Part shown: piece after piece, positions 16,226-26,600 of the stretch | Layout: every line of letters starts with the position of its first letter | Position numbering within the stretch: the first letter of the stretch is position 1 | Assembly: GCA_038025085.1 (NCBI GenBank) | Contig: CM076147.1 | Location: 4,321,501-4,385,500, forward strand | Direction: 5' to 3' | Source of the DNA: Tetragonia tetragonoides | Taxonomy: Eukaryota; Streptophyta; Magnoliopsida; Caryophyllales; Aizoaceae | Length of the DNA stretch: 64,000 nucleotides | Notes under the pieces: generated by a model | Told to the model about the DNA's origin: nothing | The model's database searches: none | What the model saw: the letters and a program-made list of their open reading frames with translations, nothing else | Translations under genes and position numbers: made by a program

Positions 16226-17304
16226 TCACTTTATTAGTTATGGAGCATAACTCTTTTCTAAATATTGACTCATCCAGCATGTAAAATATCTACGTTATTG
16301 TCAACAATTGGTTTGACCACACTTAAGTTATGTATGATAAAATGACATAAATTTATTGATTTACTCTGACAGACATAAAGTAGTGTAATGCTTGTTGGGT
16401 TTAATTTCATGTGCATTACTATTTTCAGCTTGTTCATAAGCTTTTTTATTACATTATTATAATCATAATTCACCTAGAGTATATGTTTGCTCTTTATATT
16501 TTAATTGTTTGAATATAGGTTGTTTTGGCACACACATAAATGGATATGTCCTCCTAAATTATTAGGTTAAAATATTATCAATAAAAGGAAAAAGTGTTAA
16601 TTATAGACATGAATATAGGTTTATATTACAATTCACTTTATTAGCTAAATGGACTATAACTTTTTCCTAAAAGTTGACTCGACCATGTAACTTATGTACG
16701 TTATTGCCCACTATTGATTTGATCACACATATGTCATGTACGACAAAGTGACATAGCAGATATGGAGTGTAGCGCTTGTTGGGTTAAAATTCATGTGCAT
16801 TACTATTCTTTCAGCTTGTTCATAGACGATACATATATCATGATAAAAGGTATTTCCTCTTTATACTATACTTTTTTGAACATAGATAATTTGAGCACAT
16901 AGATTGATATGTCCTCCTAAATAGTTAGGTATAAGTATTATCAATAAAAGGAAATTGTGTTAAGTATAGTGATGAATATAGATATCTATATACTGTAGAT
17001 CACATTATTAGCTATGGAGTATACTCTTTCCTAAATGTTGACTCAACCCCGTAACTTATGTACGTTATTGTCAATTATTGATCCGACCACACTTAATTAT
17101 GTCATGTACGATAAAAGTAACATAAACTTGTTAACTTATTCTGATACACATGGAGTGTAACGTTTGTTAAGCTTAAATTTCATGCGCATTACTATTCTTT
17201 CAACTTGTTCATAGACTTTTTTACATTTTCCTACGAAGGGGGATATTTGTTTTTCTGTAGCAGTTTCGTATAATATATTTATACGCACGGATAAGGCAAA
17301 ATTA

Positions 17305-17377
17305 GGGGATGTAGCTCAGATGGTAGAGCGCTCGCTTAGCATGCGAGAGGTACGGGGATCGATACCCCGCATCTCCA
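17305..17377 (+). tRNA. tRNA-Ala (anticodon AGC)
   Basis: A 73-base cloverleaf can be drawn: acceptor GGGGATG with CATCTCC, D stem GCTC/GAGC, anticodon stem CTCGC/GCGAG around TTAGCAT (anticodon AGC at 17338-17340), and T stem CGGGG/CCCCG. Discriminator A, no intron, and no encoded CCA, as in nuclear genes. A T-rich Pol III stop (TTTTTATTTT) begins at the next base. Confidence 0.97.
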
Positions 17378-17446
17378 TTTTTATTTTCCCAATTTCTTTT
17401 GTAAATTTAAAGTTAAATAATTAAAGTTTTTTAAAGAAGACATAAA

Positions 17447-17520
17447 GGTGTCGTGGTGTAGTTGGTTATCACGTCAGTCTAACACACTGAAGGTCTCCGG
17501 TTCGAACCCGGGCGACGCCA
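17447..17520 (+). tRNA. tRNA-Val (anticodon AAC)
   Basis: A 74-base cloverleaf: acceptor GGTGTCG with CGACGCC (one T-G wobble), D region TGGTGTAGTTGGTTATCA, anticodon stem/loop TCAGTCTAACACACTGA with AAC at 17481-17483, and T arm CCGGTTCGAACCCGG. Discriminator A, no intron, no CCA. A T-rich tract follows. It lies 69 bp after tRNA-Ala and ends 123 bp before the ATG of the DarP-like gene on the same strand. Confidence 0.97.
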
Positions 17521-17643
17521 TTCTTTATCTTTTCTTTTTTTTTTCCCCCTCTCTCCTCCATTTTTGACCCTCTGTCCCTCTCTTTCACCTTTCAACTTAA
17601 CACCAAACTTCGAGTCTTTTGCTACTCATCCATTATTATTCCA

Positions 17644-20600
17644 ATGGCTTCCCATGTCATAAGAGCAGCACTCAACCCCCTTTACCGTCGCCAAATCCTC
17701 CATTTTCTCTCTCCTCAAACCACCACAACCACTACAATCACTATCCTTTCATCTCCACATTCATTTTCTCTCTCCTCAAACCACCGCTCTGCCCATTCGG
17801 CCCCACCACCGCCACGTGGGCTCCGCCTTCCCCGAGAAACTGACCGAGATGAAGAGAAAATAATCGACGAGACGGTATCCGAGACCAAGAGAAGGAACCG
17901 TAACGAGATGAAACGAGATGCTAGACGAGCTGTTCGTTGGGGGATGGAACTCGCTTCTTTTACCACTCCCCAAATCAAACGTATTCTCAAGTTGAGTTTT
18001 TTCTTTTTTTAAATTTTGAAAAAAGTTTCAATCTTTCTTACATTTAGGTGAAAATTAGAGCATATAATTAAGTGTGAATGGATTAATTTTAGCTGACATG
18101 TTTGTTTTGTTGTCTTTGGTGGGAAATTGCAGAGCAGCTTCGTTGGAACCAGAGGTATTTGAAGCTCTAATGCTTGTTAAGGTGTGTACAATGTTTTGTT
18201 TTGTGATACCAAGTTTTGATTTTTGGTTGATTTTTGGTGGTTTTTTGGGATTGGGTAAGGTGGGTTGAAATGTAGCTAAGGTGTTTGTTTTAATGTCGCA
18301 GAGACTAGGACCTGATGTTCGTGAAGGGAAAAGAAGGCAATTCAATTATATTGGTAGAATTTGTTTCCTAACTTACTTGTTCTTGGGTTTTGGGCTCTTG
18401 CTTGCTGGTTGTTGTTGTTGTTGTTGTTGTTGTTGTAGACTTGTAGTGATGCACTGATGCAAATGTATAAACTTGGTATTGTTGTAGTTTAGCAGTTGTG
18501 ATTGTATTAGTTAGTTACGAAGAGGGTTTGTTGTTTTAAACGATTGCATGATGTTTTGAGGTTTATGAGCTGTGCAGTAAATTGATGTACGCGTTTGTGT
18601 ATGTATGGTGTTCTTAGTAAATAGTAATCATAGGTTGAGGGAAATTGCTGCTTTGTTTTTTGCTTAAGATTGCATTATGTTTTCAGGTTCATGAACTTTG
18701 CAGTTGATTGATGTATGCATTATGGTGTTACTGGTAATGATAGGTTGAATGGGTTTCTGTAGGGAAACTGTTGCGGGATGTGCAGCCAGATTTGTTGGCA
18801 GCTTTGATTCAAGCCACTAAAGAGGGTGATAACAGTAGGATTCAGGCCTTAGCTGGTTCTGACTCTGTGGAATCGATCGATGAAGCTGCTGAAGAAGAGT
18901 TTCATGAATCTGAATCCGAGCAGGAAGTTGAGGTATTTCCTTACAGTACCAGTGAATTACTTGTGAAGTATTGTGTATTCAGCTCTAACTTCTTAGTTCC
19001 TTGTGCATATGGCTTTTTTTTTTTTATTATTATTTTATTATTGTTATTATCATTTTCCAGTCCTCATGAATCCATTAATAGCTAGGGTAATTGAAAGCTC
19101 ACTAAGATGTTCCACTGTAGGTTGAATGCATGATAACAGCGACTTCTGTTAGCCATTGATAAATGTATTGAAGGAAAAGTAGCATCCATTGCAATCCTAA
19201 TTTGATGCTAAACACACCATGAAGCGAGAGATAAATAGGCTATTTCTGAAATTAAGGAATGAGAAATATTTCGTGGATTAACAAAGATTCTATTAGATGT
19301 TTAAGAGTAACAACCTTCAGAAAGATTTAGAACTTGAGGTCTGAGAGGAAATGAAACTCTGGATGTGTCACTGGGGAGGCTTATGTACAAAGAATCTTTT
19401 CTGCAACTCTCTAACAAAATATCATAAAACTTGTTAGCCTGCAATGTGGCTGACATGACAAGATTGTAACTAATCAAACTTTGGAGGTGACCAACTATCT
19501 TCAGTATTCCCCTTTGTGGCAGCCTCTGTTGGACCCACCATTCCGGACAAAATATTGAGATTTACCCGAAGTGTTCATAATAGCACTATAGCAGCCAACT
19601 ACAGTCTTGAGGGAGCATGATCTGAAAGAGATCTTCTTAAATCTTTTCTGTGGCTAGTGAAAAACGACAAACATGTTGTCTTTTCATGGAAGGATGGATT
19701 AGTAGCTGAGCTATTGTGTTGTCACAGTACAATGCAATGGGATGCTTCAGTGGTACATTTAGGAGACTATTTCCCCCCCGATGATTTTATCTGCTAGGTA
19801 AAAATAGGCCTTTAGGAGCTGTGTCTTGAAATATATCAAGACGTGCAAAGTAACCTTGAAATGAGATTCTCTCGCAGAAGATAAGCTTACTTAAGTGCTA
19901 AACAGACGACGAGATATCTAGTCTGTCAAATTCTTGAGTTATAGAATAAATCCATCAGTAGTAGAAAGCTCCAGCCCTTGTTACATATGGGATCAGGTGT
20001 ATCTGGCCTGCAATTAAACCAGTATATTTGAGAACGTCCGTAATGTCTTTGCATTTGTTGAGCATAGTGCCTTTTGGACATCTAGCAATCTCAACGTAGG
20101 AACTACCTCCTGAGTCCTGATCTAAATCCTTGATAGCAAAAGCGATCTGAGGCTTTCTTAGCACAAGATATCTAGTTCAACATTCCCGTGATCTTAGAGA
20201 TCATCAACGTGACTGATGCTGCAATGTTAATGTTAGTTTTAATGCATACTTGGGGTAATGTAATGTTGAGGCATAGTTGCACTGGCTGGAGGTTTGACTG
20301 AGACCATGAAAGGATCTCTTCAGCTTGCAAACTTGGCTAGGAGAGCTTTTATATTGGCTTTAGGTGGCTTCATGTGCACATCCTCTTCCAAGTACCCACG
20401 TAAAGGCGCAATATTGACTACAAATTCTTGTAGTGTTAAAAGAATTTGTAATCCCTTGTTAATAGCAATAACCCAATCCTTGTTGTCTTGGGCTTGTGAG
20501 TAACAAGCAGGCTCATAGATAGTGAACACATTACCGAGATACAAAACAAAACATAACCATGAAATAAAGTGGTAAATTGGTCAGTTCAGATAAAGGATGA

Positions 20601-23600
20601 AGAGATTTGCTAGTGATTCGATTAGGTGTGGCACTTGCAAGATTAGCATTAGAACAAGTATGAACAGAAAAAATGAATTCCTGTTGTCACGAAGGTTGTT
20701 TAGAACCAGATAATCTCCTAATGTGGGTAGATCAAAGAGAACAAAGGGTAAATCATCATAGGTGTTGCTAGTTTCATTTCGTAACTGAGGGTTTTCTTCA
20801 TTCTACTTTCCAAAAGGGGGGTGTTTCTTCCTTGTATTTGAAAAACTTAGGGGGTGATACTTTGGCATAGGGGTTCTTTGGCTTAAAGGTGTTTTGATAT
20901 TTCATAGGGGGTTTCTCTTGGGTGTTTGTCTCTTTAGCTCCTTGGTCATGTGTTGGCACAGCCGCACGGGTTCTTTTTCAGAAATTAAGTACTCTTGTTA
21001 TTGGAAAAAAAATAAAAAAATCAGAGAGAACATTGGACTGAGTTGATAAGAGAAGTATAGGATTCTGTAGCTTGAGAAAACAAACCAGACATTAAGAACA
21101 AAAGAAATATAAAAATCTGATTTACTCTCAGTAAGCAAAGATTTAGGAAAACATTTCAGAGTTAACTCATGTTGAGGGAACATAGCATTAGGTATAGGAG
21201 GATGAAGCTGCAATTTGAAATGATTTTTTTTTTCTTGAAGGGCAACAAAATTACACACTAGGATCTGTTTTTCATTGTCTAATTTAAATATTCTACTCTG
21301 TATGCCTTTTGTTTATATGCCTTTGTGAGACCCGTTGACATGAGACATTGGCGAGACACAGGAGCTACCGAGTATTGGTCGGACAAGCTTAAGAGCAAAG
21401 CCAATGTACGCGGTTAAGCTGGGACAGTGCTATGACAATGTTGAGCTTAGGTGCTTACCAAGCATCATCACCCTACTCTAAACTGAGTGCATTATGACAA
21501 AGCACGGCCAGGCCCTTGTTAGGCACAACAAGGCATGGTGATGGGAGGAATCTGTTATGTGCCAGCGTGTCCCTATATTCGGAGGACCCTAAGCTGACCA
21601 GGTTGTCAAGGCTTAGGGATATTTGGAGATGGAAGTCCTGTCGTTGCAGCTGAACCGCTTCTTCGAATGTGGTCCTCGACCTGCGCTTCCCTTCTCTATC
21701 CTGGGGGTTGGACCAAACTCTCACATGTTTTTCTTTTTTCTTTTCTTTTTCTTTGTCTCTTATGCTTGAGACCAAGACTATAGCCCTGTGTCAGCGTCTA
21801 GGTTAACTAGACTGCTGGCCTTTTTTGAGGTTAGGGACTACGAAATAGGATGGGTGAGTGCTCACTAGCACAGCTTAGTGGGATGAGTACAAGGAACAGA
21901 GAGAGAAAGAGGCCAAGTGTGTGTGAGATGTCCAACACTCCACTCTACTGCGTGCTCCCTCCAAGAGCTTGGGGAGGATCATTGGAGAGTTCATGTAGTC
22001 CAGTCCGGCAGTCGGGGTTCATTGCACAGGATTGGAGGCAATGTAGTCTTAGTGGGTCGTTAATGGCCTCTCAAGGCTGGAAGTTTCAGGTAGCGCCTTG
22101 TCTGTTAACCGCTTGATAATTACTGCTTGGGTAGTGGCCCAATTGGAGCACAATTTATAAAATCATTGGGACGTGACCTATTTTCTCGGTCACATCTAAG
22201 CCGTGTAAGCACCACTTGGTAACCGAGCAAGGTGCTTCCAGAATCTTGGTTGTGGTCTACTCTCACCTAGTAATTAGCACTTAGTGGGCTGAGAGCCAGT
22301 AACAGCCCACCATGCGCTCGTGCTGTTCGTAGGTACCCGCCACGCACTCGTTTGATCATGTCCTTGGGTCTTCGCAAAATACTGGGATACATTCACATTA
22401 CATTCACATTACCCCAGTGCCTTCAAAGAGGCTCCCGCCTAGGCAGGGTAAAGGGGGGTCGGTTGTACGCAGCCTTACCCCTATGAGAACAGAGCCTCAC
22501 AGAGAGGTTGTTTCCGTGTGACCCGAGATCCAAGGTGCGATGACTATCGGCAACTTCACAATACATAAGAAGTGCTGACAGTTTTATGAGCCATTTTGCT
22601 TTAGTCCATTAAAATACTGGGATACGTTAGCACATAACTACCCATATGCCTAGGAGCAGTCCATGTAGGGGTGTGGCTCTAAGTAACTGCCCACTTAGTA
22701 GCGAGTAGCTCGAACACACTCCCATACGTGCTTATAGAAATGTGGAGAGTGGCCCGACTTAGCCACTCAATCTTCCACAGCCGTCTATGACCATCAAGTG
22801 ACGTGGGGTAACTTCCCAGTCTGGGTTGACAACTCCCTACTCAGTGAAGCCACCCATTAGCTTGAGTTAAGGCTCATCCACCCTTGGTCACAGGTGACCG
22901 CTAGTCAACGCAGTAACCATCGGTCAACCCTTACCCTTAACAGCCCGCTACTCTGGTTTTCTAGCGCTGTGCCGATCATGACCATCTCATGGGTCTCTTT
23001 ATAATAACCGATATTCCTGCGTCCACACAAAAGCACCTAAGGTGAACACTAGTGATATGGTGCAACGGCGGAGGCCGCATATGTGTCTTCTTCCCAGCAT
23101 GTGTGTGATGTGTCGACAAGACGGAGAGAGTTGTTTGCACTTGTTTGTTATGTGTAATTTTGTGAGGGCCTTGTGGGATAGGTTGTTGTGGGGGGAGCCT
23201 TTTGTGTGCCCTGCTACTGTGGGGCAATTCCTACAGATGCGGTTCTCTGCTATGCGGAGGGGGAAGGAGGGTAGGATGTTGTGGCGGTGTGCCTGTGTAG
23301 CTATCCTTTGGTGCACTTGGTTAGAGAGGAACTCGAGGATCTTCTCTGACGCGGGGAAGAGTATCGATTTAGTTTGGGAACATATAGTCTATTTGGCATC
23401 CCTTTGGGCGAAGGCGGCTGGTGCCTTCAAGGGGGTGCCATTGACGGTCATTCAACGCCATTGGCGTGATTTGTAGATACTCTATTGTTGTTCTTTGAGG
23501 ATACCTTATCCTCCATTTTGTATTATTCCACTATTTGATTAATAAAAATTTTCTCTTATCTAAAAAAAAAATAACCGATATTCCTGCCAAAACTAGTTTA

Positions 23601-26600
23601 GCTTTATGCAGTCTAAGCTTTGACATGCTATGTACGTGGGCCGAGCCCGTCGCAAATTGTTACTGTCATGCCATGTGGGCCCATTCCAAAAATTATCCTT
23701 GGTGTCCCAGGCGACTCCCTGTAGCATAGCTACACCCAGGAGTATCCTCTAGCAACATCACCATTATCCCAGTGCAAATGAGGAGTCAAAGAACTGCTGA
23801 TTGCCGAACTCTTTTCCGCTTGGTAAAATAGACTGAGAGAACTGTTATCTTTTTTTTTTTGAGTGAAGAGAGAACTGTTATCTTGAAAGGAGAAACAATT
23901 TGTCGGTGTGTTGATAGATCAAAGGACAAAGCTCTTGTCTTTGTCTTATGAAAATCTCATCCCATAGATCTTTAGTCAATGGAGCACAAGTGAATGTTTA
24001 GGGAAGTTCTTCAATGATATATATTAGCTACCAGTACTTCAACATGCAATCATATCTGATCCGTCAGTGGTGATCAATTGATGTCCGTCTGGCTTTAAAC
24101 AAGCTTTGCTTTGCGACCTAAATTTAAGCTTTGCTGCTAAGGCCATCCTCTCCGTTCTACTCCAGTGTAGGTGACTGTTTCCAGTGGAAGGAGTATTCGT
24201 AAGCACCTTGTGGGGGTGATCTAATTTGGTAAGAGGGGCCTTGATGCGGATGACAAGAAAGGGAAATAAAAGATTTAAAATGAATGGCATGTACTTATTA
24301 CTTTTAGGAAATAACTGTATTTTTGATAGTTTGTTATTTTCGGATTTATTTGAAGGGGTATTTTATTAGGGTAGTAGATCTTAGAATATAGCATTATTAG
24401 TGTTAGGAAAGTAGTCTTTAGTTATATTAGGGTGTTAGGTAGTTTCTTATTCTCCAAGCATATGTTTTAGCTTATAAATAGGGCCTTAATGTATTGTCCT
24501 CCTTAGTTTTGGTTTATGAATTTAATGAGAATTAGTTGAGTTGTGGGAGGATTCCCGTTCGCCATCAGTTTGGTATCAGAGCCAGCCGCTTCGTCGCTGT
24601 CAACGCCGCCGTAAGGCTGAAACCCTAGTTTCCTTGCCCATCCAACACTCATCTACACTCGCAGCCACCCTTGCATAAACCCTAAATTCGTATACCTCAC
24701 AAACCAGTAGCCTAAATCCATCACATTGATCTCAAGACCACTTTTCTTCAAAGTTACTCCTACCCAGCAACCTAAACACATCACCAGATTTTTCAGAATA
24801 TGTTTTAAGTCAATCTCCATGGATGCTTCCTATTGGGATGAGTTCTATACTTTCCAATTTCTAGTGTATCGGTTGAAGAAGCACTTAGGGTTATCATCTA
24901 CTCAAGGTATTATTGGTCCATGTCCTACCAATTACTTTGGGGATTATCAATTGTCGCACTATAGTTTTTACGATGGAGTTACACGAGGATATTATGGAGT
25001 TCCTTTCCGGTTTATTACTCGTCCCTTTTTCGAGTTAGAGCATGAGACTTATGAGCAAGTAAAGGAAAATTTCCATCTATTCAAGCATGAACAACATCTT
25101 CGCAAAAGCAAGGAAGGAGAATCCCGACTTGTGGAACGTTTTGAAGAATTCAAGGCAAGTTTAGAGGAACTCAAGAGCTTAATGGCAAAACGTCGGGAAG
25201 ATGATGCACCAGAAGAAGTTGAAAACAGCACCGGAGCCACTGTAGCTGTTGCTGTACAGGAGGAAGGAACACAAGAAAATGAGCAGCAATTAATTCATCA
25301 CACTACTCAGGAAGAAGATACTGATCAGAATGAACTGGACACCTCAGAAGTATTTGAGAAGACCATTACTGATAAGAGCCCCATCCCTAGGGTAGAAGAG
25401 TACATATTTCAAACTGGGTCTTTTGTAGGTTCACCTCCAATAGCTTCAATATTCGCTCCCTACATATTGGTGACACCTCCCTCGTGCTTTGAATGGCGTG
25501 TTGCTATGTGGCCCCTGATTCTTCTCCACTTCAAAACTCGTGGTCGAGTTTTTTCTAAGAGGGGGAGAATGATGCGGATGACAAGAAAGGGAAATAAAAG
25601 ATTTAAAATGAATGGCATGTACTTATTAGTTTTAGGAAATAACTGTATTTTTGATAGTTTGTTATTTTCGGATTTATTTGAAGGGGTATTTTATTAGGGT
25701 AGTAGATCTTAGAATATAGCATTATTAGTGTTAGGAAAGCAGTCTTTAGTTATATTAGGGTGTTAGGTAGTTTCTTATTCTCCAAGCATATGTTTTAGCT
25801 TATAAATAGGGCCTTAATGTATTTTCCTCCTTAGTTTTGGTTTATGAATTTAATGAGAATTAGTTGAGTTGTGGGAGGATTCCCCGTTCGCCATCAGGCC
25901 TCCATGGGAATGCCCAGTCAATTTTATTCTCTATTTCATCTGCCGATGACCGGAGATCCGAAGTTCAGAATTAAAAGAATAAAAGGTCTCAGTCAAGATT
26001 GAGAAAGCCAAAAACACCATTTCAAACACATTCTCGTGAATGAAATTGAAAACGTCATCAAGTTGCTCAATTACAGCTGAAATTTCTGCACCTATGGCTC
26101 AGATACTACATGTAATCAAGGCAAAAGAGATGAATATAAAGAAAGGTTCCATGAGTGGTTGATAGCTGCAACGTAGAGCAAATTGTCATCGTCTCAGGAG
26201 AAGATGAAGCTCCTAATCTGAATGTACCACAGAGGAGGCTTATATAGATACTCTCTCTCAACCTTTTGACAAACTATCAAAATATATACAACTTACTAAC
26301 TTAACCAGCTATTAACATAGGTGATTATATCTAATCAAGCTGATGTGGATTAAACATTAAAAAGTTTTTTTTAGTCACGAAGTTGTGGGGCAACCATATA
26401 CAACTCTAGGACATGTTTATATTTTGATTTTCTGCCGCTGTAAGCTCTTGAATCCTTTAAGTTACCACGGGTTGGGTGAATCTAAAATTCCTAAGTTGCT
26501 TTTTGCAGGATTCTGGCGAGCACATTGTCCTAGCAAACAAATGGTATGAAGGTCTTATCAACAAGGATATTGAGATAAGCAATGAAGTTTATTCAGTTGA

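Larger units (their letters stand above)
14380..17220. repeat. Degenerate repeat array, about six irregular copies
   Basis: A core word close to TTTGGGCACATAGATTGATA, followed by TGTCCTCCTAAATTGTTAGG and then ATTATCAATAAAAGAAAAA, recurs at about 14763, 15235, 15789, 16093, 16523 and 16890. Other shared words are GGTGTTTGCTC, CTTTATTAGCTATGGAGTAT and TTCATGTGCATTACTATT. Spacing varies from about 300 to 550 bp because copies have lost or gained blocks. No frame is conserved between copies, so this is non-coding. It ends less than 100 bp before the tRNA-Ala gene. Confidence 0.85.
18933..26508 (+). other. Intron 4 of the DarP-like gene, 7.6 kb, filled with mobile elements
   Basis: The donor GAG|GTATTT follows residue 206, and the acceptor TTTTGCAG precedes GATTCTGGCGAG. 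The other introns are about 120-1700 bp, so this one has grown by insertion. Contents seen: a Copia reverse-transcriptase scrap (20320-20544, minus), a SINE-like fragment (about 22428-22536, minus), a truncated LINE (23021-23570) and a complete small LTR element (24242-25896). The stretches 18935-20300 and 20550-22400 hold nothing I recognise. Confidence 0.85.

Noticed and set aside
19955..20164. Minus-strand 69-codon frame in intron 4
   Set aside because: No recognisable motif; possibly decayed element sequence but not supportable.
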